DNA of 64,000 bases from an uncultured Oscillibacter sp. (GTDB taxonomy: Bacteria > Bacillota > Clostridia > Oscillospirales > Oscillospiraceae), in contig CAJUCO010000002.1 in assembly GCA_910585245.1 (NCBI GenBank), positions 62,001-126,000 of the forward strand, given 5' to 3'. The translations under genes were made by a program, and so were the position numbers. Positions 23,477 to 32,315 of the stretch are shown here, piece after piece (position 1 is the stretch's first letter; each line of letters starts with the position of its first letter). The notes beneath the pieces were generated by a model. The model ran no database searches. It was not told the origin of the DNA and saw only the letters and a list, made by a program, of their open reading frames with translations.

Positions 23477-23962
23477 ATGGTATTTTCAGAGAGCTTTTTA
23501 GAGACAATGACCGGCGAGCTGCTGATGACCTTCCTGGTGGCCATGGTCCCGGTGATCGAGCTCCGGGGGGCCATTCCGGCGGGAATTGCCGCGGGACTGC
23601 CCCCCGCCCTGGCGGGCGTTGCCGCCGTGGCCGGAAATCTGGTCCCCGCGCCCCTGATCATCCTGTTGGGGCGGAGAGTGGCAAACTGGCTCCGGGGCAC
23701 CCGGTTCTTCGGCCCCAGGATCGTCTGGCTGGAGCGGCGGGCCCACCTCAAGGGGCGGCTGGTGCGAAAATACCGTCTGGCGGGACTGGTGATTCTGGTG
23801 GGCATTCCCCTGCCGGGGACCGGGGCCTGGACCGGGGCGCTGGTGGCCTCGGTGCTGGACATCCGGATGCGCCACGCCCTGCCCGCCATTTTCCTGGGGC
23901 TGGTCATTGCGGCGGGGATCACCACCGCCATCACCCTGGGGTTATTTAATCTGCTGATTTGA
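23477..23962 (+). CDS. COG2426 small multidrug-export family membrane protein
   Basis: A 161-aa protein with four or five membrane segments. The sequence LVAMVPVIELRGAIPAGIAAGLPP is the family hallmark (PVIELRGAIP), followed by AVAGNLVPAPLIILLG and, near the end, GIPLPGTGAWTGALVASVLDI with the GTGAWTG motif. The start at 23477 is chosen for GGAGGAATCT; an upstream ATG at 23453 would lack a ribosome site. Pfam calls the family Sm_multidrug_ex, but transport has not been shown for most members. It lies 37 bp after the ABC permease. Confidence 0.88.
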   Translation: MVFSESFLETMTGELLMTFLVAMVPVIELRGAIPAGIAAGLPPALAGVAAVAGNLVPAPLIILLGRRVANWLRGTRFFGPRIVWLERRAHLKGRLVRKYRLAGLVILVGIPLPGTGAWTGALVASVLDIRMRHALPAIFLGLVIAAGITTAITLGLFNLLI

Positions 23963-23987
23963 CTACTTGACTATTAAGGAGTACATG

Positions 23988-24593
23988 ATGAAAAAACGAC
24001 TGGTGATATTCTGCGCTCTGGCCCTGTCCATGTCCCTGCTGTCCGGCTGTATGCCCGGTATTGTGACCTCTCCCAGCGACAAGGAGTTTCAGGAGGACTG
24101 GGCGGACTCCGTGGAAGAGGCCGCGGAGGACTGGGCGCAAGACTGGGAGGACGCCATGGAAGAGGCCGCAAGGTCCTGGAGCGGCCGGGACGAGAACGGC
24201 GTGGAAAAGGACCACTACTGGAAAATCCTGGACGAGAAGGACAACGAAGTCGGAGCGGTTACGGACCCGGAACAGGTCAAGGTCATAGACGGTCTCCTCA
24301 GCGATGACGGCCATCAGGGAGACCGGCTGACCGAGGACCCCGGAGACCCGGTGTACAGCTATGTCTACTGCCAGCAGGAGACCTTGAAGGCGGGTCAGAA
24401 GGAGGAGGACCGGAAATACGAGGAGCTGGTTCGTTTCACCGTCTCGGAGAAGGAGGACGTGGTGACCCTGGTGATTCTGGAGGACCTGCCCTCTTTGCTG
24501 AACGTAGACCTGGGGGATTTCCTGACCTTTACCATCAGCGTTCCGGCGGAAACGGCGGAGGCCCTGCGGGACCCCGAGCGGTTTTTGGAATAA
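23988..24593 (+). CDS. Lipoprotein of unknown function
   Basis: About 201 aa with a lipoprotein signal (KKRLVIFCALALSMSLLSGC; lipobox LLSGC). The mature protein is very acidic at the start, with Glu/Asp/Trp repeats (EDWADSVEEAAEDWAQDWED), probably a surface helix. The rest is a mixed alpha/beta domain (KILDEKDNEVGAVTDPEQV ... TFTISVPAE) that I do not recognise. AAGGAGTAC precedes tandem ATGs at 23985 and 23988. It follows the COG2426 gene by 25 bp and ends in a terminator. Confidence 0.8.
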   Translation: MKKRLVIFCALALSMSLLSGCMPGIVTSPSDKEFQEDWADSVEEAAEDWAQDWEDAMEEAARSWSGRDENGVEKDHYWKILDEKDNEVGAVTDPEQVKVIDGLLSDDGHQGDRLTEDPGDPVYSYVYCQQETLKAGQKEEDRKYEELVRFTVSEKEDVVTLVILEDLPSLLNVDLGDFLTFTISVPAETAEALRDPERFLE

Positions 24594-24598
24594 TTCAC

Positions 24599-24627
24599 AA
24601 GGGCGCGCCGCTAGGTGCGCCCTTCTT
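24599..24627 (+). terminator. Terminator after the lipoprotein gene
   Basis: AAGGGCGCGCC hairpin with GGTGCGCCCTT followed by CTT; short T tract, so moderate strength. Confidence 0.6.
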
Positions 24628-24643
24628 ATGGCCCGTCAAACTC

Positions 24644-24672
24644 TTGACAAACCGGGGGATTTGGGGTAGATT
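24644..24672 (+). promoter_or_regulatory. Promoter of the flavodiiron gene
   Basis: Consensus TTGACA (24644-24649), 17-bp spacer, TAGATT (24667-24672), about 40 bp before the start codon. Confidence 0.75.
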
Positions 24673-24712
24673 AATTTTGCGAAACCATCACTTACAAAGG
24701 AGACGAAACGCG

Positions 24713-25918
24713 ATGTATTGTGTACGAAATATTACGCCGGACGTGCTTATGATTGGCGGGTCCGACCGGCGGCTCAGCCTGTTTGAAAATGTCTTCCCTG
24801 TTCCCCGAGGCGTCAGCTACAACTCCTACTTAGTGCGGGATGAGAAAACCGTTTTGCTGGACACGGCGGACAGCGCCGTGGGGGCGCATTTCTATGAGAA
24901 TCTGGAGCACGCCCTTCAGGGCCGCTCTTTGAACTATGTGGTGGTGAACCACATGGAGCCGGACCACTGTTCCACCCTGGGGGCGGTGCTCCGCACCCAT
25001 CCCGAGGCCCAGGTGGTGGCCAGCGCCAAGGCCATTTCCATGATCGCCCAGTTTTTTGACGCCGACGTCACGGACCGCTGTGTCACCGTGAAGGAGGGGG
25101 ACACGCTCTCCACCGGGCGGCACAACTTCACCTTTGTCATGGCCCCCATGGTCCACTGGCCGGAGGTCATGGTGACGTATGACACCACGGACAAGGTCCT
25201 CTTCTCCGCCGACGCCTTCGGCACCTTCGGTGCGCTAAACGGAAACATCTTCGCCGACGAGGTGAACTTTGAGGCCCAGTGGCTTCCCGACGCCCGCCGC
25301 TATTACACCAACATTGTGGGCAAGTACGGCGTCCAGGTCCAGACCCTGCTGAAAAAGGCGGCGGGGCTGGATATTCAGTATCTCTGCCCCCTCCACGGCC
25401 CCATCTGGCGAAAGGACATCGGGTGGTTTGTGGAGAAATACCAGCGCTGGAGCAGCTACACCCCCGAGGACAAAACCGCCGCCATTTTCTGCGGCTCCAT
25501 CTATGGCAACACGGAAAACGCCGCCGAGATTCTGGCCGCCCGTCTGGCGGACAAGGGCGTGAGAGATGTGCGGCTCTATGACGTGTCCCACACTCACGTC
25601 TCGGAGCTGGTGGCCGAGGCCTTCCGGTGCAGCCACCTGGTTTTTGCCTCCGCCACGTACAACGGGGAGATCTACACCCCCATGGACAACTTCCTCCGGG
25701 ACCTGAAGTCCCACGGCTTGCGCAACCGCACGGTGGGCCTCATTGAAAACGGCACCTGGGCCCCTGTGTCCGGCAAGCAGATGACGGAGCTTCTGGGGAC
25801 CATGAAGGACATGACGGTGCTGGAGGGCACCGTCAGCCTGAAGTCCTCCGTGAGAGAGGCCCAGCGCCAGGGGCTGGAGACTCTGGCGGACGCCATCGCG
25901 GCGGATATTCTGGGGTAA
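24713..25918 (+). CDS. Flavodiiron protein (FprA-type A flavoprotein)
   Basis: A 401-aa cytosolic enzyme that reduces O2 to water or NO to N2O. The metallo-beta-lactamase-like domain (about 1-250) holds the diiron ligands: NHMEPDHCS (H-x-E-x-D-H), MVHWPEVM (H), SADAFG (D) and CPLHGPIW (H). The flavodoxin domain (about 255-400) opens with IFCGSIYGNTENAAEILA for FMN phosphate binding. The start at 24713 follows AAAGGAGACGAAACGCG. The length is that of two-domain FDPs. It stands alone between a consensus promoter and a strong terminator, as expected of an oxygen-defence gene in a strict anaerobe. Confidence 0.96.
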   Translation: MYCVRNITPDVLMIGGSDRRLSLFENVFPVPRGVSYNSYLVRDEKTVLLDTADSAVGAHFYENLEHALQGRSLNYVVVNHMEPDHCSTLGAVLRTHPEAQVVASAKAISMIAQFFDADVTDRCVTVKEGDTLSTGRHNFTFVMAPMVHWPEVMVTYDTTDKVLFSADAFGTFGALNGNIFADEVNFEAQWLPDARRYYTNIVGKYGVQVQTLLKKAAGLDIQYLCPLHGPIWRKDIGWFVEKYQRWSSYTPEDKTAAIFCGSIYGNTENAAEILAARLADKGVRDVRLYDVSHTHVSELVAEAFRCSHLVFASATYNGEIYTPMDNFLRDLKSHGLRNRTVGLIENGTWAPVSGKQMTELLGTMKDMTVLEGTVSLKSSVREAQRQGLETLADAIAADILG

Positions 25919-25957
25919 GCGTTTTCGGGGGCTTGGCCCTTTTGGAAAAAATGTTAC

Positions 25958-25991
25958 AAAAAGGCCGGGGGCAAATGCCCCCGGCCTTTCG
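25958..25991. terminator. Bidirectional terminator between fprA-type gene and ftsH
   Basis: AAAGGCCGGGGGC and GCCCCCGGCCTTT form a perfect 13-bp stem with AAAT loop, A-run before and T-run after, between convergent genes. Confidence 0.9.
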
Positions 25992-27842
25992 TTAGGCTTC
26001 CGGGGTTTCCCCGTGGTAAACCGCCAAAAACGCCTCCCGCTCCATGGTCTCGTTTTCCAGGAGGTACGCCGCCACGGCGTCCAGAGTGTCCCGCCGCTTT
26101 GTCAAGATGTCCTCACAGCGGCGGTAGGCCTCGTCCACCACCCGGCGGACCTCCTCGTCAATCTGGGCCGCCACGGCCTCGGAATAGCTCCGGCCCTGGC
26201 TCATGGTCCGGCCAATGAAGACCTCGTCGTGTCCGCCTTCAAAGGATACCGAGCCGATGGTTTCGCTCATGCCGTACACCGCCACCATTTTCCGGGCGAT
26301 GGAGGTTGCCCGCTGGATGTCGCTGCCCGCTCCGGTGGAAATGTCCCCCAGGCACAGCTTCTCCGCCACCCGGCCCCCCAGAAGGGCCACGATCCGGTCT
26401 TCCATATACCGCTTGGAGAGGAAGGTCCGGTCCTCCTCCGGCAGGGCGATGGTCATGCCCCCCGCCTGCCCCCGGGGAACAATGGTGATCTGGTTCACCG
26501 GGTCGTGTTCCGGCAAGGTCTCCATCACCACGGCGTGGCCCGCCTCGTGCCAGGCGGTCAGCTCCCGCTCGTGCCGGGAGATCACCCGGCTGCGCTTCTC
26601 CGGGCCCGCCAGGACCTTGATCTCCGCCTCGTGGAGATCCTCCATAGTGATATAATCCCGGTCCCGCCGGGCAGCCAGCAGGGCTCCCTCGTTCACCATG
26701 TTCTCCAGGTCCGCCCCGGTAAATCCGGCGGTGCCCCGGGCCAGGGTCCGAAGGTCCACATCCTCGGACAGGGGTTTCCCCCTGACGTGGATTTTCAAAA
26801 TATCCTCCCGGCCCTTGATGTCGGGGAGTCCCACGTAAATCTGGCGGTCAAACCGCCCGGGGCGCAACAGGGCCGGGTCCAGCACGTCCACCCGGTTGGT
26901 GGCCGCCAGGACCACCACCCCCTCGTTGGCGGCGAAGCCGTCCATCTCCACCAGAAGCTGGTTCAGGGTCTGTTCCCGCTCGTCGTGTCCGCCGCCCACG
27001 CCGGTGCCCCGCTGGCGGCCCACGGCGTCAATTTCGTCAATGAACACAATGGCGGGGGAGGTCTTTTTCGCCTGTTCAAAAAGGTCCCGGACCCGGCTGG
27101 CGCCCACGCCCACGTACAGCTCCACAAAATCGGAGCCGGAGATGGAGAGAAAGCCCACTCCGGCCTCCCCGGCCACGGCCTTGGCAAGCAGGGTTTTCCC
27201 CGTGCCCGGAGGGCCGACCAGAAGCACGCCCTTGGGGATTCGGGCCCCCAGGGAGATGAACCGCCGGGGGTCCCGAAGGAACTCCACGATTTCCTGAAGC
27301 TCCTCCTTCTCCTCCTCCGCCCCGGCCACGTCCTCGAAGCGGACCTTTTTGTCCTTTTCCGAAAGGACCCGGGTCCGGGCGGAACCGAAGCGGGCCATGC
27401 GGTCCGCCCCCATGCCGCCCCCCTGGCCCCGGAGCAGGAAGAGGTATCCCATGCCGCCCACCAGAGCCGCCGTCAAAAGGACGGGTAGCAAAATCTCCAG
27501 CCAGTTGGTGGAGTGGTCCTGCTGATAGTCATAGGAGGTGATGATCCCCTTGGCGGCCTGTTCCTCCACCAGCGGCCCCAGGGTGTCATAAAACAGCGCG
27601 AAGTCGTAGAGCTCATAGCGCAGGGTATTCCGGCCCTCCGGCTCCCCACGAAGCCGCATGAGCAGGGTGTTGTCCCGAATGACAAAGGACTCCACCTTCT
27701 CCTGCCGGAAGAGCTGCTCCACCCGGGAGAACTCCAGCTGTTCACTCTGGCTGTTCAACTGCCAGATCCAGCTCAGGCACAGCAGAATCACCAGCCCCAG
27801 CATCAAAAAGCTGAGGTTGGACATACGGTTTTGTTTGGACAA
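25992..27842 (-). CDS. ftsH: ATP-dependent zinc metalloprotease FtsH
   Basis: A membrane AAA+ protease of 616 aa. Two membrane helices (about 10-28 and 115-137) flank the extracytoplasmic FtsH_ext domain. The AAA module has Walker A GPPGTGKT at 210-217, Walker B IVFIDEIDAVG and the SRH (AATNRVDVLDPALLRPGRFD). The zinc site HEAGH is near residue 435. The apparent start is TTG with AAAGGAGG nine bases upstream; an ATG six codons on is the alternative. It is last in the run gdpP to ftsH, after tilS and hpt as in B. subtilis. Confidence 0.97.
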   Translation of the reverse strand: MSKQNRMSNLSFLMLGLVILLCLSWIWQLNSQSEQLEFSRVEQLFRQEKVESFVIRDNTLLMRLRGEPEGRNTLRYELYDFALFYDTLGPLVEEQAAKGIITSYDYQQDHSTNWLEILLPVLLTAALVGGMGYLFLLRGQGGGMGADRMARFGSARTRVLSEKDKKVRFEDVAGAEEEKEELQEIVEFLRDPRRFISLGARIPKGVLLVGPPGTGKTLLAKAVAGEAGVGFLSISGSDFVELYVGVGASRVRDLFEQAKKTSPAIVFIDEIDAVGRQRGTGVGGGHDEREQTLNQLLVEMDGFAANEGVVVLAATNRVDVLDPALLRPGRFDRQIYVGLPDIKGREDILKIHVRGKPLSEDVDLRTLARGTAGFTGADLENMVNEGALLAARRDRDYITMEDLHEAEIKVLAGPEKRSRVISRHERELTAWHEAGHAVVMETLPEHDPVNQITIVPRGQAGGMTIALPEEDRTFLSKRYMEDRIVALLGGRVAEKLCLGDISTGAGSDIQRATSIARKMVAVYGMSETIGSVSFEGGHDEVFIGRTMSQGRSYSEAVAAQIDEEVRRVVDEAYRRCEDILTKRRDTLDAVAAYLLENETMEREAFLAVYHGETPEA

Positions 27843-27884
27843 GACGGCATTCCTCCTTTAAACCGCCCAGGGGCGGCGCTTGGG

Positions 27885-28442
27885 TTACTTTCCGGCGTAG
27901 ACTTCCGGTTTCAACACGCCGATGTAGGGGATGTTCCGGTACATCTGGGCGTAATCCAGGCCGTAGCCCACCACGAACTCGTCGGGCACCGTGAAGCCGG
28001 AAAGGTCGGCGGTGATGGCTTTTTCCCGGCGGGCGGGCTTATCCAGCAGGGTGACGATGGTGATGGAGGCCGCCCCCTTGGTCAGGAAGTACTCCTTCAA
28101 AAAGGCCAGGGTGTTGCCGGAGTCCAGGATGTCCTCCACGATGATCAGGTGCCGCCCGGTGATGTCCTGCTGAAGGTCATGGTTGATTTTCACCCGGCCG
28201 GAAGAGGCCGTGGAATTGCCATAGGAGCTGACGGCGATGAACTCCACGTCGCTTTTGAGCTGGCAGGAGCGAACCAGGTCTGTCATAAAGACAAAGCTGC
28301 CCTTTAAGACCCCCAGGAACAAAGGCTTTTTGCCCTGGAACTTCTCATAGAGCTCCGCCCCCAGTTCGGCCACCCGGGCTCTCAGCTCCTCCTCTGTCAC
28401 CAACACCTTCAGGATATCTTGCTCCATTTCACTGCGCATCAT
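27885..28442 (-). CDS. hpt: Hypoxanthine phosphoribosyltransferase
   Basis: A 185-aa purine-salvage enzyme that makes IMP or GMP from hypoxanthine or guanine and PRPP. The PRPP loop is HLIIVEDILDSGNTLAF (about residues 98-114); LFLGVLKGSFVFMTDLVR and FVVGYGLDYAQMYRNIPYIGVL are the other signatures. It starts 14 bases inside the end of tilS, with GGAGGACAGAC upstream, in the conserved tilS-hpt-ftsH order. A second ATG follows the first directly. Confidence 0.96.
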   Translation of the reverse strand: MMRSEMEQDILKVLVTEEELRARVAELGAELYEKFQGKKPLFLGVLKGSFVFMTDLVRSCQLKSDVEFIAVSSYGNSTASSGRVKINHDLQQDITGRHLIIVEDILDSGNTLAFLKEYFLTKGAASITIVTLLDKPARREKAITADLSGFTVPDEFVVGYGLDYAQMYRNIPYIGVLKPEVYAGK

Positions 28443-29817
28443 GTCTGTCCTCCTCCATGTTCTGTTTCTCCAGTTTAATAAACCGGCAGGGCGCTCCGCC
28501 CTCCGGCGCAAAGGCCGCGTCCACGCCCAACCGCCACACGGCGGCCAGGGTCCCATTCACATACACGGCGGGCAGACGGTCCCGCTCCGCCAGAGAGATC
28601 TTCCGGTCCAGGCACAGCCGCTTCACGCTCCGGCTGCCCGGGGCCCCCGCCAGGGTCAAACGCTCTCCCGGCACACAGGGGGCCACGGTGACCACCGGGC
28701 TTTGCCCCGGCCGTCCGGACCAAAAGAACGGGATTCCGTCCCCCTTCTCTCGCCGGTCCAGAAGGGTCAAGACGTAGTCCCCCCACGAAAGAGACCGTCC
28801 CGGAACCAGCTGCGCCTCCGTCAAAATTGGGGGCCGGGTCTCCAAAATCAGCCACCGGCGGCAGTACCGGGCGGTGACGCCGTGGGGCAGGCTCAGCCGT
28901 CCCTCCTTGCCCCAGGCTGTGGAGCGGCTCAGGTCCATCAGGGCCTCCAGATGGACAGCTCCAATGTCCTTCCGCCCCACGCCCAAAAGGTCGAAAAGCC
29001 GCAACAGCATCCGGGGCCGGACCGCTGCCGGAGCCGCCGCCAAAGCGTCCATGGAGAGGGTCACCCGGCCCTGTTGCACCTCCACGTGGGCGGAGCGGGC
29101 GGCGGCATCCTCCTCCAAAGAGCGGTCCACCTTCCGCAGCTGGGCCGCGGTCCGGCAGATGTGCTCCACCACCCGGGGATTTTGCTCTTTCAAAAGGGGA
29201 ATTACCCGGAGCCGGAGGAAATTCCGGCCGGCGGCCTCCGGGTCACAGTTTGTTTCATCCTCAATGTGGGGAATCTCCCATTGGGCGGCGTATTCCTCCA
29301 ACTCCGCCCGGGTCACCCCCAGCAGGGGGCGGCACAGCCCGTCCCGCTCCCAGTCCATCCCCGCCAGACCCTTGAGCCCCGTCCCGCGAATCAGATTCAG
29401 CAGGACGGTCTCCGCGTTGTCGTCGGCATGGTGGGCGGTGTAAAGGTATTTACAATGCCTCTCCGACGCGGCGCTACGCAAGAAGGCATACCGCAGGTTC
29501 CGGGCGGCCTCCTCCAAAGAAAGTCCCTTCCGCTTGGCGTATTCCCCCACGTCCCCTTGGCCCACGGTCAGGGGAATGTCCCAGGATTTGCAGATTTCCC
29601 GGACAAACGCCTCGTCCCGGTCCGCCGCCTCGCCTCTTAGATGGTGATTGAAGTGAGCGGCGGACAGTTGCCCGCCCCGCTCCCTGCACCATCTATCCAA
29701 CAGGTGAAGCAGGCACATGGAGTCCAGCCCCCCGGAAACGGCGCAGAGCGCCGCGTTTCCCCGTCCTGGAAGAAGCCGCCGGGGGACGTGGTTTAAAAGC
29801 TCAGTCGTCGTCGTCAT
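28429..29817 (-). CDS. tilS: tRNA(Ile)-lysidine synthase
   Basis: An ATP-pyrophosphatase of 462 aa that converts the wobble C34 of tRNA-Ile(CAU) to lysidine. The N-terminal domain has the PP-loop AVSGGLDSMCLLHLL (about 26-40), HFNHHLRGEAADRDEAFV and TAHHADDNAETVLLNLIRGTG. The middle TilS domain (about 255-330) and the C-terminal TilS_C domain (PCVPGERLTLAGAPGSRSVKRL) are both present. Its ATG lies inside the end of dnaB (17-bp overlap) and its end overlaps hpt. Tight coupling points to one transcript. Confidence 0.96.
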   Translation of the reverse strand: MTTTTELLNHVPRRLLPGRGNAALCAVSGGLDSMCLLHLLDRWCRERGGQLSAAHFNHHLRGEAADRDEAFVREICKSWDIPLTVGQGDVGEYAKRKGLSLEEAARNLRYAFLRSAASERHCKYLYTAHHADDNAETVLLNLIRGTGLKGLAGMDWERDGLCRPLLGVTRAELEEYAAQWEIPHIEDETNCDPEAAGRNFLRLRVIPLLKEQNPRVVEHICRTAAQLRKVDRSLEEDAAARSAHVEVQQGRVTLSMDALAAAPAAVRPRMLLRLFDLLGVGRKDIGAVHLEALMDLSRSTAWGKEGRLSLPHGVTARYCRRWLILETRPPILTEAQLVPGRSLSWGDYVLTLLDRREKGDGIPFFWSGRPGQSPVVTVAPCVPGERLTLAGAPGSRSVKRLCLDRKISLAERDRLPAVYVNGTLAAVWRLGVDAAFAPEGGAPCRFIKLEKQNMEEDRHDAQ

Positions 29818-31147
29818 AGCGCTTATCTAAGGTAGAGAACTGGGTGTACTCCGGCATCCAGCGGAGCTCCACCTTGCCGGTTTCCCCGTGGCGGTTCTTA
29901 GCCACAATACATTCCGCAATATTATGCTTTTCCGAATCCTCGTTGTAATAATCGTCCCGGTACAAAAACAGCACAATGTCCGCATCCTGCTCAATGGCGC
30001 CGGACTCCCGGAGGTCCGAGAGCATGGGGCGCTTGTCGTCCCGCTTCTCGTTGGCGCGGCTCAGCTGGCTCAGGCAGATCACCGGGACGTTTAGCTCCTT
30101 GGCCATGATTTTCAGCATCCGGGACATATCGGAGACGACCTGCTGGCGGTTCTCTCCCCCCCGGTTGCTTCCCCCGGCGGAGGTCATCAGCTGAAGGTAG
30201 TCCACCACCACCAGGGCAAGACTGTCCAACCGGCGGCACTTGGCGTTCATGTCCGCCACGGACAAAAGGGGGTTGTCGTCAATGCGGATGTCCAGCCGGT
30301 TGAGCACGGTGGCCGCTCCGGCGATTTTCTCCCAGTCCGTCTCCCGGAGAAGGCCGGTGCGAAGACGGTTGTTTTCCACCAGCGCCTCGGAGGAGAGGAG
30401 CCGGGTGGCCAGCTGCTCCCGGGACATCTCCAGGGAGAACACCGCCACCGTCTTGCCCCCTCTGGCCACATTCAGCGCCACATTCAGCGCCAGGGAGGTC
30501 TTGCCCATACCCGGCCGGGCCGCCAGGAGGATGAGGTCCGATTTGTTCAGCCCGGTAATCTTCTGGTCGATGGCGGAAAGGCCGGTGGAAAGACCCGGCA
30601 GGTGGTTTTCGTGTTCGCTCATTTCCCCCAGGCGGTCCAGCACGTCGGGCAGGACGTTTCGCAGGGGGACCATCTCCTGGGCGCTCTGGCCCCGGCGGAT
30701 GGCGTAGATCTTTTGCTCCGACGCCTCCAGAATCTCCCCGGCCTCGCCCATGCCCTCTTGAACCAGGGCGGTAATCTCCCCCGCCGCCTGGGCGACGGAG
30801 CGGAGCAGAGCCTTGTCCCGGACAATGGCGGCGTACTCCATGACGTTGGCGCTGGTGGGGGTAATTTCCATCAGCTGGGCCAGGTAGGACCGGGTTGCGT
30901 CGTCCGTGAGGCCCGCTTTGTGCATCTCCTCGAAGACGGTGATGCCGTCGATGGGGCGGGCGTAGGAGAACATTCTGTAAATAGTCTCGAAAATCTCCCG
31001 GTTTTGCCGGAGGTAGAAGTCCCCCGGATGGAGCTTGTCCATCACCAGTTTTACACAGTCCGAATCAATGAGCATGGACCCCAGTACCGCCTGTTCCCCC
31101 TCCAAACTGTGGGGCATCTGGCGCAACAGCAGGTCTTCATTTGCCAC
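29801..31147 (-). CDS. dnaB: Replicative DNA helicase DnaB
   Basis: The hexameric fork helicase (448 aa; called DnaC in Bacillus). The N-terminal collar domain starts QMPHSLEGEQAVLGSMLID. The RecA-like motor has LILLAARPGMGKTSLALNVA (Walker A, near 206-222), VFSLEMSREQLATRLLSSEA (H1a), LALVVVDYLQLM (Walker B) and SQLSRANEKRDDKRPMLSDLRESGAIEQDAD. No intein is present. The start is probably GTG at 31147 with only a weak ribosome site. It follows rplI by 91 bp. Confidence 0.97.
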   Translation of the reverse strand: MANEDLLLRQMPHSLEGEQAVLGSMLIDSDCVKLVMDKLHPGDFYLRQNREIFETIYRMFSYARPIDGITVFEEMHKAGLTDDATRSYLAQLMEITPTSANVMEYAAIVRDKALLRSVAQAAGEITALVQEGMGEAGEILEASEQKIYAIRRGQSAQEMVPLRNVLPDVLDRLGEMSEHENHLPGLSTGLSAIDQKITGLNKSDLILLAARPGMGKTSLALNVALNVARGGKTVAVFSLEMSREQLATRLLSSEALVENNRLRTGLLRETDWEKIAGAATVLNRLDIRIDDNPLLSVADMNAKCRRLDSLALVVVDYLQLMTSAGGSNRGGENRQQVVSDMSRMLKIMAKELNVPVICLSQLSRANEKRDDKRPMLSDLRESGAIEQDADIVLFLYRDDYYNEDSEKHNIAECIVAKNRHGETGKVELRWMPEYTQFSTLDKRYDDDD

Positions 31148-31238
31148 AACATCACCGCCCGTTTCATCTGCCGGGAATGGGAGGCCGGAAACCGTTCCGG
31201 CTTAAACCGTCCGGCCTCTCCACACCGAATGGCAGGTA

Positions 31239-31688
31239 TTATTTTTCCTCAAACACAGATACGTAAACCGTAGCAACCACCTCAAAGCCCAACCGGGCCT
31301 TGATCTCGTAGTTGCCAAAGGCCTTGATGGGCTCTTCCAGCACCAGCTTTTGTTTGGGGATGTCAATGCCAAACTGCTTCTGGAGCCCCTCGGAGATTTC
31401 TTTCGTGGTGACGGCACCGAAGAGCTTGCCCCCCGCGCCTGCCCGGGCGGTGAGCTTCACCATGCACTCTTTGAGCTTTCCGGCGGTCTCCTCCGCCAGG
31501 GCCTTTTGGCGGGCCTCCTCGGCCTTTTTGGCCTTTTCCTTCAGGTTCATGGTGTTGATGGCGTCCGCCGTGGCGGGGACGGCCATCTTCCGGGGCAGGA
31601 GGAAGTTTCGGGCGTACCCCTCGGAGACCTCCACCATCTGGCCCTTCTTGCCCTGGCCCTTGACATCCTGCTGTAAAATGACTTTCAT
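31239..31688 (-). CDS. rplI: 50S ribosomal protein bL9
   Basis: A 149-aa ribosomal protein with the classical two-lobed design: N-terminal MKVILQQDVKGQGKKGQMVEV, then SEGYARNFLLPRKMA, a long basic helix (NLKEKAKKAEEARQKALAEE), and a C-terminal globular domain (GKLFGAVTTKEISEGLQKQF, IDIPKQKLVLEEPIKAFG). The start at 31688 has AAGGAGAATCACGG. The order gdpP-rplI-dnaB is conserved in Firmicutes. Confidence 0.98.
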   Translation of the reverse strand: MKVILQQDVKGQGKKGQMVEVSEGYARNFLLPRKMAVPATADAINTMNLKEKAKKAEEARQKALAEETAGKLKECMVKLTARAGAGGKLFGAVTTKEISEGLQKQFGIDIPKQKLVLEEPIKAFGNYEIKARLGFEVVATVYVSVFEEK

Positions 31689-31722
31689 CCGTGATTCTCC
31701 TTACTTTAACTTTATTCGCTCT

Positions 31723-31962
31723 TTATAATTTTTCCCAGGTTTCCGAATCCCTGCCCCGCCGCTCCTTCCATGCTATCCAGGCCGAAACGGGGATTGCCAG
31801 TACAAATGCGGCCAACATCCAGGAGAGGAGGGGATACCTCTGAAAAATGAACAGCAGCACCATACCGGCGGGCCAGCCCATGGACACCACCAGAAGCAGT
31901 CCCAGCAAAAACAGGCACGCTGTGTAGGTCTTCATAAACCGTGTTACCGTTTTTCTTTTCAT
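31723..31962 (-). CDS. Small membrane protein (79 aa), paralogue of the next gene
   Basis: Two hydrophobic helices, about 10-29 (MKTYTACLFLLGLLLVVSMG) and 40-63 (YPLLSWMLAAFVLAIPVSAW), then a basic/acidic tail. The layout and key words (K-x-Y-x-ACL, AAFVLAxxxSxW, ER) recur in the 77-aa protein encoded just upstream on the same strand, so the pair arose by duplication. CAGGAGGAGAGCT precedes the ATG. Function unknown; position between gdpP and rplI suggests co-expression with them. Confidence 0.7.
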   Translation of the reverse strand: MKRKTVTRFMKTYTACLFLLGLLLVVSMGWPAGMVLLFIFQRYPLLSWMLAAFVLAIPVSAWIAWKERRGRDSETWEKL

Positions 31963-32070
31963 AGCTCTCCTCCTGATTTTTCCAAATAGGCTTAGGTTCG
32001 TCTCTTCCGGGCGCCTTGGAAGATTCCGCTTACAACTCGCCTTAGGCGTTAGACTGCCGCAAGATCCGCC

Positions 32071-32304
32071 CTATTTTTGAGGGGACTGAATCTGTTCCGC
32101 CAAATCCTGGATTCGTTTTTCCAGCGCGTCTATCCGTTCTTCCTGAGACAGCCACACCGAGATGAGGACCGCCAGCACAAATGCGATGGCCGCAAAAGCG
32201 CGAAAGGGGTGGTCCTGGAAATCAAACAGCATATATCCGCCGAAAAACAGAAACACCTCCGAAACCACCAGGCACGCCGCGTAGATCTTTAAAAATTTCA
32301 TCAT
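32071..32304 (-). CDS. Small membrane protein (77 aa) with coiled-coil tail, paralogue
   Basis: Two helices (KFLKIYAACLVVSEVFLFFG, then FRAFAAIAFVLAVLISVWLS) and a short coiled-coil end (ERIDALEKRIQDLAEQIQS). AGGGAGGGGACGC lies before tandem ATGs. It begins 12 bp after gdpP ends and is therefore probably co-transcribed. It resembles the following 79-aa protein. I do not recognise the family. Confidence 0.7.
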   Translation of the reverse strand: MMKFLKIYAACLVVSEVFLFFGGYMLFDFQDHPFRAFAAIAFVLAVLISVWLSQEERIDALEKRIQDLAEQIQSPQK

Positions 32305-32315
32305 GCGTCCCCTCC

